A stretch of DNA of 8,645 bases from CAZQCJ01 sp964591885 (GCA_964591885.1 CAZQCJ010000026.1:1-8645), one strand, 5' to 3'. Positions 1 to 6,286 are shown, counted from the first letter of the stretch. Numbers and translations are program-made. Notes: generated from the letters alone by a model not told the origin.

Positions 1-167
1 AGCTGATTTCTGGCAAATAAATCTTTTAAAGCCTCTATATTAACAGCAGGGACAGGAATATGAGCCGCTAAACGAAAGATAACAAAAATAAAAGCGGTAA
101 ACAAAATTCTTTTTCTTAATTCTGGAATTTTCCAGGCATTAAAAATGGTAGCCAAAATTTTATTCAT
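1..167 (-). CDS. secY: Protein translocase subunit SecY, N-terminal part (cut by window edge)
   Basis: SecY is the pore of the Sec channel in the cytoplasmic membrane. Fifty-five codons are present. After a short amphipathic start (MNKILATIFNAWKI) come the conserved PELRKRILFT (15-24), the first membrane segment (about 20-36) and AHIPVPAVN (35-43), which together are diagnostic of SecY. The ATG is 2 bases after the rplO stop, and no Shine-Dalgarno lies at a useful distance, so translation is probably coupled to rplO. It is the expected last gene of the spc segment; the rest lies beyond the left edge. The gene was identified by translating the minus strand by hand. Confidence 0.95.
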   Translation of the reverse strand, partial: MNKILATIFNAWKIPELRKRILFTAFIFVIFRLAAHIPVPAVNIEALKDLFARNQ

Positions 168-169
168 TT

Positions 170-763
170 TTATGATTTTTTAGCTTGGCTGTCTCCCTGC
201 TTTTTAACTTTTCCTGCCTTTTTCTCCTTTTTTCCTTCCTTTTCTTCCTTTCTTCCCTTTCCTTCTTTTTCTTCATTTTCTTTCTTTTCTTTTTTCTTTA
301 AATCTGCCTGTTTTTTTTGAACAATTTCACCGCCTGCCTTTTTGATTTTTTCCTGAGCCGGCAAAGAACAAGGCAAAGCCACTTTCAGGGCTATTTTTAA
401 TTCACCGTCACCTAAAATTTTTACCCCATGAAGATGAGCCTCTTTCTCTTCAACCAAGCCGGCTTTAACCAAGTTTTCCACATTAACCAAAGCCCCTTTG
501 CTTAAAAGATTAAGGTGCTTAAGATTAATAATTAAGGGTTTTTGCTTAATTGATTTTAATTTCCCTTTTCCCCGACGCAAAGGCAAACGTTTTAAAAGAG
601 ACTTCTTGACTTTTGTCCCTTCAAAAAGCAACCCAGCCTTACCTCGAGCCTTATCTCCTTTACTGCCACGACCAGTTGTATGTCCGCCTTTACCTGAACC
701 GTAACCACGGCCAACTCTTTTTTTACTCTTTCGAACTGCTTTAGTTAAATTTTTGAGTTCCAT
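170..763 (-). CDS. rplO: 50S ribosomal protein L15 (uL15) with charged C-terminal tail
   Basis: uL15 is a late-assembly protein reaching into 23S rRNA. The N-terminal glycine- and lysine-rich extension is typical: RVGRGYGSGKGGHTTGRGSK (16-35). It is followed by LLKRLPLRRGKGKL (56-69), and the globular domain ends in AQEKIKKAGGEIV (136-148), equivalent to the very end of the 144-residue E. coli protein. Residues from about 150 to 197 form an extra tail composed mainly of Lys, Glu and Gly. It starts 2 bases after rpsE with AAAGGA 10 bases upstream; rpmD, normally between these two genes, is absent. The TAA lies 2 bases before secY. Confidence 0.96.
   Translation of the reverse strand: MELKNLTKAVRKSKKRVGRGYGSGKGGHTTGRGSKGDKARGKAGLLFEGTKVKKSLLKRLPLRRGKGKLKSIKQKPLIINLKHLNLLSKGALVNVENLVKAGLVEEKEAHLHGVKILGDGELKIALKVALPCSLPAQEKIKKAGGEIVQKKQADLKKKEKKENEEKEGKGRKEEKEGKKEKKAGKVKKQGDSQAKKS
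217..299. repeat. Near-pure pyrimidine (plus) / purine (minus) tract in rplO tail
   Basis: 83 bases with one plus-strand purine (275). The first 58 bases are entirely C and T. The mRNA strand is an A/G run coding for the Lys/Glu tail of uL15 and holds several Shine-Dalgarno-like strings. Such tracts can form triplex DNA and may slow polymerase or ribosomes, but no such effect can be read from sequence. Confidence 0.85.
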
Positions 764-765
764 CT

Positions 766-1227
766 TTAATTTTTCCTTTCTTTTTTAATAGCTAATTTTT
801 TTAAAGCTTCCATCGTCGCATAAACATTACTTGCTTTATTATTACTTCCTAAAATCTTTGAAACAATATCTCTTATCCCGGCTAATTCAACCACTAATCT
901 TACTGCTCCACCGGCAATAATTCCTGTTCCTGGTGGGGCCGGTTTTAAAAGAACTTTAGCTGCCCCTTTTTTAATCCAAACCTCATAAGGGATCGTTGTT
1001 CCTTTCATTGGAACGGTAATCATTTTCTTTTTAGCTCTGGTTAAACCTTTTTTCACTGCACCGCTAACATCTAAAGCTTTGCCCAAGCCGACGCCGACTT
1101 TACCTTTCTTATCACCAACTACTACCAAAACAGAAAAACTGATACGATTACCACCCTTAGTTTTTTTAGCAACACGATTGATTTGGGCAACCTTTTCTTC
1201 AAATTCTTTAAAGCGTTCTTCAACCAT
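766..1227 (-). CDS. rpsE: 30S ribosomal protein S5 (uS5)
   Basis: uS5 lies at the mRNA entry site and influences decoding fidelity. The 153 residues show the N-terminal double-stranded-RNA-binding fold, [20 protein letters not shown] (9-28) and [20 protein letters not shown] (30-49), then [11 protein letters not shown] (73-83), [20 protein letters not shown] (91-110) and [17 protein letters not shown] (114-130). E. coli S5 is 167 aa; most of the difference is at the ends. It starts 1 base after the rplR stop; AAGGAGG lies 14 bases upstream, a rather long distance. The next gene is rplO, 2 bases away, instead of rpmD. Confidence 0.98.
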   Translation of the reverse strand: MVEERFKEFEEKVAQINRVAKKTKGGNRISFSVLVVVGDKKGKVGVGLGKALDVSGAVKKGLTRAKKKMITVPMKGTTIPYEVWIKKGAAKVLLKPAPPGTGIIAGGAVRLVVELAGIRDIVSKILGSNNKASNVYATMEALKKLAIKKERKN

Positions 1228-1228
1228 T

Positions 1229-1537
1229 TTAGAAATCTAACCCTCCTTTTCTAGCTGCTTCAGCTAAAGCTTTAATCCGCCCCTGATAATGATAATGACG
1301 TCGATCAAATCTGACTTTTTTAATTTTCTTTTTTAAAGCTCTAAGAGCTAAAACTTCGCCCACTAAAGCGGCTTTAGTTGATTTATCTTTTTTCTCCTGA
1401 TTTCCACCTTTAGCTAAATCTTTTTCACTGGCTCCAACTAAAGTTATCCCTTTTTCATCATCAATGATTTGGGCGCTAATATATTTATTCGAACGGAAAA
1501 CAGCTAATCTTAATCTTTTTTCTTTTTGTTTTTTCAT
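1229..1537 (-). CDS. rplR: 50S ribosomal protein L18 (uL18), short N-terminus
   Basis: uL18 binds 5S rRNA together with uL5 and helps place it in the central protuberance. The family core is clear: [19 protein letters not shown] (9-27), a middle helix [20 protein letters not shown] (56-75) and the signature [20 protein letters not shown] (77-96) ending GGLDF. At 102 aa it is about 15 residues shorter than E. coli L18; Arg10 aligns with E. coli Arg25, so the loss is at the basic N-terminus that touches RNA. An in-frame stop (the end of rplF) lies just upstream, so no longer start exists. AAGGA lies 9 bases before the ATG, overlapping the rplF stop. Confidence 0.97.
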   Translation of the reverse strand: MKKQKEKRLRLAVFRSNKYISAQIIDDEKGITLVGASEKDLAKGGNQEKKDKSTKAALVGEVLALRALKKKIKKVRFDRRHYHYQGRIKALAEAARKGGLDF

Positions 1538-1549
1538 TTTAACAAATCC

Positions 1550-2122
1550 TTATTTAGCTCCAGGGATAGCCCCAGCTTTACCAGCTTTACCAGCTTTTCG
1601 TCGTGGTACTTCCCCTTGATAACGAATTCCTTTCCCTTTGTAGGGCTCTGGCGGATAAATATCCCTGATTTGGGCCGCTGTTTGCCCTACCAAAGCTTTG
1701 TCAATACCAGAAACTTCAATTAAATCATTCCCTTTAATTTCGAAATCGATACCTTCCGGTTTTTCAATTTCAACTGGATGGGAAAAGCCTAAAGACAAAA
1801 TCAATTTCTTTCCTTCAGCAGAATCGCTTAAACTAGCTTTATAGCCGGTACCGACAATCTTTAAGGTCTTACTAAAACCTTTTGTCACCCCTTCAATCAT
1901 ATTAGCAATTAAATTTCTCGTCGTACCAAATAGAGCTTTTGTTAAGCGATTAAGCGTCTTAGACTTAACTAAAACTTTGTCTTTATCAAGGCTAACTTCC
2001 ATTTCAGGACGAAAATTGTAGTTTAAAACACCTTTTGGTCCTTTAACCACTACCTGATTATCGTTAATCTTAACTTCAACGTCTTCAGGAATTATAACTG
2101 GTTGTTTGCCGATTCTTGACAT
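1550..2122 (-). CDS. rplF: 50S ribosomal protein L6 (uL6)
   Basis: uL6 sits near the sarcin-ricin loop and the factor-binding site. Both repeats of the tandem fold are visible: MSRIGKQPVIIPEDVEV (1-17) with VVVKGPKGVL (24-33) in the first, and GTGYKASLSD (91-100), LSLGFSHPVEIEKPEGI (109-125) in the second, then QIRDIYPPEPYKGKGIRYQG (151-170), the C-terminal signature. 190 aa against about 178 in E. coli; the extra residues are a short Lys-Ala-Gly tail encoded by a 9-base tandem repeat. No Shine-Dalgarno is visible before the ATG, and a 42-base gap separates it from rpsH. Confidence 0.98.
   Translation of the reverse strand: MSRIGKQPVIIPEDVEVKINDNQVVVKGPKGVLNYNFRPEMEVSLDKDKVLVKSKTLNRLTKALFGTTRNLIANMIEGVTKGFSKTLKIVGTGYKASLSDSAEGKKLILSLGFSHPVEIEKPEGIDFEIKGNDLIEVSGIDKALVGQTAAQIRDIYPPEPYKGKGIRYQGEVPRRKAGKAGKAGAIPGAK
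1572..1598 (-). repeat. Three tandem 9-base units in the rplF 3' end
   Basis: The plus strand reads CCAGCTTTA twice in a row (1572-1589), followed by CCAGCTTTT. On the coding strand this gives the repeated Lys-Ala-Gly near residues 176-184 of uL6. In-frame unit gain or loss would change tail length without harming the fold. Confidence 0.85.
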
Positions 2123-2164
2123 TTTATTTATAAAACAAGGTTTGCTTTAGCATGTTCTTATTTT

Positions 2165-2560
2165 TTACCAAATTTGACAAATAATTTCTCCACCTTGATT
2201 TTTTTTCTTGGCCTCATGATGAGTCATCAAGCCTTGAGGAGTAGAAAGAATTGTTAAACCTTTTTCTTCTCGTCTAACCTCAGGGATATTTTTCATTTTA
2301 GTATAAATCCTAACACTAGGTTTGGAAATTCTTTTAACTTCGTTTAAAACCGGATTTTTCCCTTCATACTTTAACTCTAATGATAAAGTTTTTTTCCCCG
2401 TTCCTTTTACTTTCAGGCCCTGAAGATAACCTTCTTTAACTAAAATAGCGGCTAAATTTTCTTTTATTTTGGAGCTTGACATCTCCACTGAATTCTTTCT
2501 GGCTAAATAACCGTTTTTTATTCTAATGAGAAAATCAGCAATTGGATCAGTAACTACCAT
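2165..2560 (-). CDS. rpsH: 30S ribosomal protein S8 (uS8)
   Basis: uS8 is a primary binder of helix 21 of 16S rRNA and in E. coli represses the spc operon. The 131-residue product begins [20 protein letters not shown] and ends with the full signature [20 protein letters not shown] (101-120) and GGEIICQIW (123-131). Length and both ends match the family. It starts within rpsN (7-base overlap). The only purine-rich stretch upstream, AGGGG, is about 13 bases from the ATG. A 42-base gap follows, one of the two longest in the operon. I do not see a clear copy of the E. coli S8 target structure in front of rplE. Confidence 0.98.
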   Translation of the reverse strand: MVVTDPIADFLIRIKNGYLARKNSVEMSSSKIKENLAAILVKEGYLQGLKVKGTGKKTLSLELKYEGKNPVLNEVKRISKPSVRIYTKMKNIPEVRREEKGLTILSTPQGLMTHHEAKKKNQGGEIICQIW

Positions 2561-2739
2561 GATGCTTTTGTTACCCCTGGTAACTCTCCTTTATTAACTA
2601 ATTCTCGAAAACAAAGCCGACATAAACCAAACTGCCGCATGTATCCACGCGAACGACCGCAAAGTTGACAACGGTTACGCTTTCGAGAAGCATACTTTAA
2701 CTTTTTTTTATTCTTAACAATTTTAGAAACTTTCGCCAT
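2554..2739 (-). CDS. rpsN: 30S ribosomal protein S14, type Z (uS14)
   Basis: uS14 lies in the head of the small subunit near the decoding A site. This is the short zinc-binding form: 61 aa with CQLC (24-27) and CRLC (40-43), the spacing of the type Z finger, followed by [18 protein letters not shown], a diagnostic ending. It follows rplE after 12 bases; the nearest Shine-Dalgarno-like AAAGGA lies about 15 bases before the ATG, so initiation may depend on ribosomes ending rplE. The TAG stop overlaps rpsH by 7 bases. Confidence 0.98.
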   Translation of the reverse strand: MAKVSKIVKNKKKLKYASRKRNRCQLCGRSRGYMRQFGLCRLCFRELVNKGELPGVTKASW

Positions 2740-2751
2740 TTTTAAATTTTT

Positions 2752-3294
2752 TTATCCTTTCTCAAAAGGCATTCCCATTTCTTCCAATAACCTCTTAGCT
2801 TTTTGACTGTCTTGAGCATTAGTCACTATCGTTATCTGCAAACCGCGTATTTTATCAATTTTGGCATAATCAATTTCCGGGAAAACAATTTGTTCACTCA
2901 GTCCAAGATTATAGTTGCCGTGACTATCAAAGCCGGAACTAGAAACACCCTTAAAATCTCTTAGTCTTGGCAAAACTATTTTAAACAATTTCTCCAAAAA
3001 ATCATACATCCTCCTGCCTCGCAAGGTAACCATTAAGCCAATCGGATCATCTTTTCTAATTTTAAAGCCGGCAATAGCCAATCGGGCTTTATTTATTTTT
3101 GGTTTTTGCCCAGTAATTACTCTTAAATCTTCAGCTGCTTTTTCAATCAAGTTTTTCTCCTGACTAGCTTGCCCTAAACCAATGTTAAGAACAACTTTAA
3201 CTACAGAAGGAACAGCTAAAACATTCTTTAAAGCAAACTCCTTAGCCAGTTTTGGTCTGATTTCTTGTTGATATTTTTTTTCTAAATTATTCAT
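2752..3294 (-). CDS. rplE: 50S ribosomal protein L5 (uL5)
   Basis: uL5 binds 5S rRNA and touches P-site tRNA in the central protuberance. From the ATG at 3294 the protein is 180 aa, the family length, beginning MNNLEKKYQQEIRPKLAKEF like other L5s. Key blocks: NVLAVPSVVKVVLNIGLGQA (24-43), TGQKPKINKARLAIAGFKIR (61-80), GLMVTLRGRRMYDFL (86-100), FKGVSSSGFDSHGNYNLGLS (114-133) and EQIVFPEIDY (134-143). The frame stays open to a GTG at 3348 inside rplX; that would add 18 residues encoded by the hairpin region and unlike any L5 N-terminus, so the ATG is preferred. Neither start has a good Shine-Dalgarno, and the 43-base gap upstream carries the hairpin. Confidence 0.96.
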   Translation of the reverse strand: MNNLEKKYQQEIRPKLAKEFALKNVLAVPSVVKVVLNIGLGQASQEKNLIEKAAEDLRVITGQKPKINKARLAIAGFKIRKDDPIGLMVTLRGRRMYDFLEKLFKIVLPRLRDFKGVSSSGFDSHGNYNLGLSEQIVFPEIDYAKIDKIRGLQITIVTNAQDSQKAKRLLEEMGMPFEKG

Positions 3295-3312
3295 TTCGTT
3301 AGAAACAAGGTT

Positions 3313-3327
3313 CTCGCCGTAGGCGAG
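3313..3327 (-). repeat. GC-rich hairpin in the rplX-rplE gap, flanked by direct repeats
   Basis: The plus strand reads CTCGCC GTA GGCGAG, a perfect 6-bp inverted repeat with a 3-base loop, in otherwise AT-rich sequence. A 7-base direct repeat, AGGTTCT, lies at 3308-3314 and 3326-3332, one copy at each end of the hairpin and overlapping its arms. No U tract follows in either direction, so it is not a simple terminator. It may be a small dispersed repeat, an mRNA-processing site or a translation-control element for rplE. Confidence 0.7.
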
Positions 3328-3337
3328 GTTCTTATTT

Positions 3338-3652
3338 TTATTTACCACCTAAGATTGAGCCGCATTTTTTACAAATCCGTTGTTTTTCTCCTTTTGTCAA
3401 TCGATAGCCAACTCGAGTCAATTGATTACATTTTGGACAAATCAAAGACACGCTAGAAACTGGCAAAGGAAAAACTTTATCAATAATCCCCCCAGGTTTC
3501 CCTTCACCCTGCGGCTTAAGATGTTTCTTATAAATATTAACTCCAGGGATAAGGATTTTTCCTTGGCGTGGAAATACTTTCTCAATTTTCCCCTTACGCC
3601 CTTTATCCTTACCTCTTAGAACAATAATTTGGTCACCTACTTTTAATTTCAT
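3338..3652 (-). CDS. rplX: 50S ribosomal protein L24 (uL24), zinc-ribbon form
   Basis: uL24 is an assembly initiator that binds the 5' end of 23S rRNA. The KOW motif is at the start: LKVGDQIIVLRGKDKGRKGK (3-22). It continues with GVNIYKKHLKP (37-47) and EGKPGGIIDKVFPLPVSSV (50-68), then a C-terminal part with two Cys pairs, CPKC (72-75) and CKKC (94-97), predicted to hold zinc; many bacteria have lost these cysteines. 104 aa is normal. The ATG is 1 base after the rplN stop, with AGAGGT about 9 bases upstream overlapping rplN. The following gene, rplE, is separated by an unusually long gap for this operon. Confidence 0.97.
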   Translation of the reverse strand: MKLKVGDQIIVLRGKDKGRKGKIEKVFPRQGKILIPGVNIYKKHLKPQGEGKPGGIIDKVFPLPVSSVSLICPKCNQLTRVGYRLTKGEKQRICKKCGSILGGK

Positions 3653-3653
3653 C

Positions 3654-4022
3654 TTAGATTACCTCTGTAGCTAAAGAAACAATTTTAGCATAACCAGCTT
3701 CTTTAATCTCTCTGGCAATCGGGCCAAAAACCCTAGTGCCAAGAGGATTTCTATCTTTATCAATAATAATCGCTGCATTATCGTCAAAACGAATGTAAGA
3801 ACCATCAGCTCGTTTCAGCTCTTTCTTTGTTCTAACAATTAAAGCTTTAACCATCTCTTTGTCCTTAACCATACCACCTGGATCAGCTCGATCAATCACC
3901 GCCAAAACAATATCACCAATTTTAGAGATTTTTCTTTTTGAACCACCGTAAAGATGAATAACCATTAGTCTTTTAGCCCCAGTGTTATCAGCTAGTTTAA
4001 GAATGCTTCTTAACTGAATCAT
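3654..4022 (-). CDS. rplN: 50S ribosomal protein L14 (uL14)
   Basis: uL14 lies at the subunit interface, contacts h14 of 16S rRNA and is the binding site of the silencing factor RsfS. At 122 aa it has exactly the usual length. Blocks: [20 protein letters not shown] (8-27), the signature [20 protein letters not shown] (60-79) with [11 protein letters not shown] (80-90), and [14 protein letters not shown] (92-105) near the end. It overlaps rpsQ by ATGA and has AAGGAT about 9 bases upstream. It marks the junction of the S10 and spc halves, with no promoter-sized gap between them, so the two are one transcription unit here. Confidence 0.98.
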   Translation of the reverse strand: MIQLRSILKLADNTGAKRLMVIHLYGGSKRKISKIGDIVLAVIDRADPGGMVKDKEMVKALIVRTKKELKRADGSYIRFDDNAAIIIDKDRNPLGTRVFGPIAREIKEAGYAKIVSLATEVI

Positions 4023-4276
4023 TGTTTTTTATCCTTTTTAGACTTTTCTTTCTTAACAACTTCCATAATCTGCCATTTTTTTGTCTTGCTCAAGGGCCGA
4101 CAGGCTTGAAACTTAACCCAATCACCAGGCTTTACCCCAATTTCATCATGAACATGATAAATCTTTTTAATCTTTAACCTTTTCTTATAAAGAGGGTGAA
4201 CCTTTAAATGAACAACCACCACTTTGGCAGTTTTAAGCATTTTACTTTTTAAGGCTTGGCCGACAAATTGCTTCAC
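4019..4276 (-). CDS. rpsQ: 30S ribosomal protein S17 (uS17)
   Basis: uS17 is a primary 16S rRNA-binding protein with an OB fold. The 85-residue product (E. coli 84) shows [20 protein letters not shown] (6-25), [19 protein letters not shown] (27-45) and the signature [20 protein letters not shown] (51-70), followed by a basic end. The start codon is GTG, in a GTGA overlap with rpmC and preceded by a good AAGGAG; beginning at the next ATG (Met13) would lose the GQ-x-L-K-S segment. The end overlaps rplN by 4 bases (ATGA), another sign of translational coupling. Confidence 0.97.
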   Translation of the reverse strand: MKQFVGQALKSKMLKTAKVVVVHLKVHPLYKKRLKIKKIYHVHDEIGVKPGDWVKFQACRPLSKTKKWQIMEVVKKEKSKKDKKQ

Positions 4277-4476
4277 GAAATAAGCTCCTTTTCTTTTAGA
4301 ATAGTTTTAATAACAGCTAAATGATTTTTTTTCTGGCTGATTAAATTGACATTTTTCAATTTCCCAGTCTGTTTTTCCATTTTTAACTTAACTAATTCCT
4401 CGGCAATCTTCTTAACTTGTTGCTTTAACTCTTCTAAACTCTTTTGATGATATTCCTTTTTCTCTTTTAATTTCAT
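4273..4476 (-). CDS. rpmC: 50S ribosomal protein L29 (uL29)
   Basis: uL29 is a small two-helix protein next to uL23 at the tunnel exit. The 67 residues are mostly Lys, Glu and Leu, with the family pattern SLEELKQQVKKIAEELVKLK (13-32), then KQTGKLKN (35-42) and a second helix ending KTILKEKEL (57-65). Recognition rests on the helical pattern, length and its invariant position between rplP and rpsQ. It starts 15 bases after rplP with no clear Shine-Dalgarno. The TGA stop overlaps the GTG start of rpsQ by 4 bases. Confidence 0.96.
   Translation of the reverse strand: MKLKEKKEYHQKSLEELKQQVKKIAEELVKLKMEKQTGKLKNVNLISQKKNHLAVIKTILKEKELIS
4285..4290 (-). promoter_or_regulatory. Shine-Dalgarno sequence supporting a GTG start for rpsQ
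   Basis: Minus-strand AAGGAG, 8 bases before the GTG at 4276, inside the end of rpmC. It supports GTG over the later in-frame ATG, which would remove the conserved first strand of uS17. Confidence 0.8.
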
Positions 4477-4491
4477 CTTTTTAAATTCTTT

Positions 4492-4905
4492 CTAAACTTC
4501 TGCTCTGCTAATAAATTTTGTTTTAAAAGGCAGCTTGGCCCCGGCTCTCTTGAGAGCTTGACGAGCAATTTCTTCACTGACTCCGGCAATTTCAAAGATA
4601 ATCTTACCAGGAACAATAGGAACAACAAAGCCTTCAATATCACCTTTGCCGCCGCCCATGCGTACTCCGGTTGGTTTTTTGGTAATCGGTTTATGCGGAA
4701 AAACACGGATCCAAACTTTACCAGCCCTTTTAGTATAATGACTTATGGCTTTTCTGGCTGCTTCAATTTGACGATCGGTTAGCCAACTACGACCTAAGCT
4801 CTTCAAACCAAATTGACCAAAATCTAAGTTACTACCACGACTGGCAATCCCTCGCATCTTGCCTCTAAATTGTTTTTTAAACTTGCTTTTTTTTGGCTGT
4901 AACAT
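4492..4905 (-). CDS. rplP: 50S ribosomal protein L16 (uL16)
   Basis: uL16 joins late in large-subunit assembly and helps position A-site tRNA. The 137-residue product (typical 136-138) reads [19 protein letters not shown] at the start, then [20 protein letters not shown] (41-60), [16 protein letters not shown] (63-78), VRMGGGKG (81-88) and [19 protein letters not shown] (104-122). The segment after MGGGKG reads [13 protein letters not shown] where E. coli-type proteins carry an aromatic-rich PEYWVA-like stretch. It follows rpsC after 14 bases with CAGGAAA 8 bases before the ATG. A second open frame within the gene (4473-4706) is a shadow. Confidence 0.98.
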   Translation of the reverse strand: MLQPKKSKFKKQFRGKMRGIASRGSNLDFGQFGLKSLGRSWLTDRQIEAARKAISHYTKRAGKVWIRVFPHKPITKKPTGVRMGGGKGDIEGFVVPIVPGKIIFEIAGVSEEIARQALKRAGAKLPFKTKFISRAEV

Positions 4906-4919
4906 TTTTTATTTCCTGC

Positions 4920-5588
4920 TTACTTTTTATTTTTTTGAATCTCTCCTTTATAAATCCAAACCTTGACACCGATAAATCCTGAACGAGTTAAAGATGGAAC
5001 ACTGGCAAAATCAATATCAGCTCGTAATGTCTGAGCTGGAATATTACCGGTTTTACCTTTATCACCGAATTTTTCATTACGGGAAATTTCTGCTCCGGCA
5101 ATCCGGCCAGCAAGAACAACTTTTACTCCTTTGGCCCCAACCGCCATCACATTTTCAATAGTCCGATTAACCACCCGTCGGTAAGGCATTCTTCTTTCCA
5201 GCTGTTGGGCAATCTTCTGGGCAACAAGATAAGCATTTAAATCAGGGTTTCTAATTTCCACCGCTTCAATTTCCAAATTCTTCTCTGGTTGAGAAATGGA
5301 AACCATCTGGCAAATTTCCTTTTTAAGCATCTCCAGGCCGGATCCACCCCGACCAATAACTACTCCTGGCCGGCTAACATGCAAAAAAATCTTCATTTTA
5401 TTAATCGATCTTTCAATCTGAACCCGACTGATACCCGCTAATTTCAATTTATCCAGTAAAAATTTTCTGATTCTAACATCTTCTAAAAGATTTTTCTGGT
5501 ATTCTCTTTTATTTGCCGAAAACCACAGTGATTTCCAATCACGCGACTGCGGAATTCTAAAACTAATCGGATTAACTTTTTGCCCCAT
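4920..5588 (-). CDS. rpsC: 30S ribosomal protein S3 (uS3)
   Basis: uS3 forms part of the mRNA entry channel in the head of the small subunit and takes part in mRNA unwinding. It begins MGQKVNPISFR; the family usually has a Gly-Leu-Arg at this place. The KH domain carries the VIGRGG loop (77-82). Arg132, Arg133 and Arg137-138 in the block ERRMPYRRVVNRTI (131-144) correspond to the basic residues implicated in helicase activity. The C-terminal domain shows AGRIAGAEISRNE (160-172) and TLRADIDFASVP (187-198), SGFIGVKVWIYKGE (203-216). At 222 aa it is close to the E. coli length of 233. AAAGGAG lies 10 bases upstream within the end of rplV, which it overlaps by 17 bases. Confidence 0.98.
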   Translation of the reverse strand: MGQKVNPISFRIPQSRDWKSLWFSANKREYQKNLLEDVRIRKFLLDKLKLAGISRVQIERSINKMKIFLHVSRPGVVIGRGGSGLEMLKKEICQMVSISQPEKNLEIEAVEIRNPDLNAYLVAQKIAQQLERRMPYRRVVNRTIENVMAVGAKGVKVVLAGRIAGAEISRNEKFGDKGKTGNIPAQTLRADIDFASVPSLTRSGFIGVKVWIYKGEIQKNKK

Positions 5589-5997
5589 TGATTTTTTTCT
5601 CCTTTCTTTCTTTCAATTCTTCTTTCTTTTCCTCTTTTTTATTTTCTTTTTTCTCCTTTTTCTCCTCTCCCTCCAAAACCATTGTTACATGGCTTGTTCT
5701 TTTTAAAATCGGGTGCCATTGTCCACGAGAGACAGGCCGGCCTCTTTTATAAGTCGGACCTTTAGTTACTAATAATTTTTTAATCCTAAGACTCTTTTCC
5801 TGAAGATTGAAATTCTTAGTTGCGTTCGCCTTACCTTGTTTTAAAACCAAAAGTAAAAAACGACTCCCTTTTTTATTTAAATGATTTAAAATCTTTTCTG
5901 CTTCGGTCAGTGATAAACCACGAATAGCTGTTGCCACCAGGCTTAATTTTTTCTGGCTTAGGCGAATATATTTTGATTTGGCTATAACTTCCATCAT
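5572..5997 (-). CDS. rplV: 50S ribosomal protein L22 (uL22) with charged C-terminal tail
   Basis: uL22 binds all domains of 23S rRNA, and its long beta-hairpin lines the exit tunnel. Core: AKSKYIRLSQKKLSLVATAI (6-25), LVLKQGKANATKNF (50-63), then the hairpin GPTYKRGRPVSRGQWHPILK (80-99) and RTSHVTMVL (100-108), the classic end of the family. Residues 111-141 are an added tail of mostly Lys and Glu; E. coli L22 stops at 110. The frame stays open up to 6072 inside rpsS, but the family begins at the paired ATG ATG (5997/5994), 4 or 7 bases after the rpsS stop; which ATG is used is unclear and no good Shine-Dalgarno precedes them. The tail codons carry the Shine-Dalgarno of rpsC, and the genes overlap by 17 bases. 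Confidence 0.95.
   Translation of the reverse strand: MMEVIAKSKYIRLSQKKLSLVATAIRGLSLTEAEKILNHLNKKGSRFLLLVLKQGKANATKNFNLQEKSLRIKKLLVTKGPTYKRGRPVSRGQWHPILKRTSHVTMVLEGEEKKEKKENKKEEKKEELKERKEKKINGAKS
5592..5674. repeat. Near-pure pyrimidine (plus) / purine (minus) tract in rplV tail
   Basis: Of 83 bases only three (5615, 5616, 5641) are purines on the plus strand. On the mRNA strand this is an A/G run encoding the Lys/Glu tail of uL22 and containing AAAGGAG (5605-5599), which serves rpsC. No repeating unit is strict; it is low-complexity sequence. Confidence 0.85.
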
Positions 5998-6001
5998 TTT
6001 T

Positions 6002-6286
6002 TTAAGTTTTACTAATAACTCTTTTAACCATTTTACCGTGCCCCCTAAAAGTCCTAGTTGGAGCAAATTCACCTAAACGGTGACCAACCATCTCTTCAGA
6101 GATAAAAACTTCAATAAAATCTTTACCGTTATGAATCATAAAAGTATGATTAACAAATTCCGGTGGAATCTGGCTGAATCGCGCCCAAGTTTTAATCGCT
6201 TCTTTTTTACCAGATTCCTTTTGCTTTAAAACCTTTTTTAATAACTTTTGATCAATATAAGGACCCTTTTTTGACGATCGACTCAT
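6002..6286 (-). CDS. rpsS: 30S ribosomal protein S19 (uS19)
   Basis: uS19 lies in the head of the small subunit, next to uS13, and touches the A-site tRNA and the intersubunit bridge. The 94-residue product starts with the standard [12 protein letters not shown] and holds the full signature [20 protein letters not shown] (52-71) followed by [14 protein letters not shown] (72-85). Length is typical. ATGA overlap with rplB (4 bases); GGAG lies 9 bases upstream of the ATG, inside the last rplB codons. No deviation from the family apart from a somewhat basic helix at 14-30. Confidence 0.98.
   Translation of the reverse strand: MSRSSKKGPYIDQKLLKKVLKQKESGKKEAIKTWARFSQIPPEFVNHTFMIHNGKDFIEVFISEEMVGHRLGEFAPTRTFRGHGKMVKRVISKT

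Noticed and set aside
498..704. Plus-strand open frame of 68 codons, and similar ones at 1526-1723, 3380-3619, 4558-4782, 7062-7256 and 7115-7309
   Set aside because: Each lies opposite a well-identified ribosomal-protein gene, has no recognisable motif, and its residue make-up (Phe, Ser, Leu rich) is what the antisense of Lys/Glu-rich genes gives.
2123..2164. TATAAA-like hexamer before rplF as an internal promoter
   Set aside because: No -35-like sequence at 16-18 bases upstream; such hexamers are expected by chance in this AT-rich DNA.
3295..3348. Upstream GTG start for rplE giving 198 residues
   Set aside because: The added 18 residues are encoded by the hairpin region and do not resemble uL5; the ATG gives the standard 180-residue length.
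4473..4706. Minus-strand 77-codon frame overlapping rplP
   Set aside because: It lies in another frame of rplP, which matches uL16 from end to end, and this product matches no ribosomal protein.
5998..6072. Longer rplV frame beginning inside rpsS
   Set aside because: The extra 25 residues are the out-of-frame shadow of the conserved rpsS end; uL22 homology begins at the paired ATG codons.
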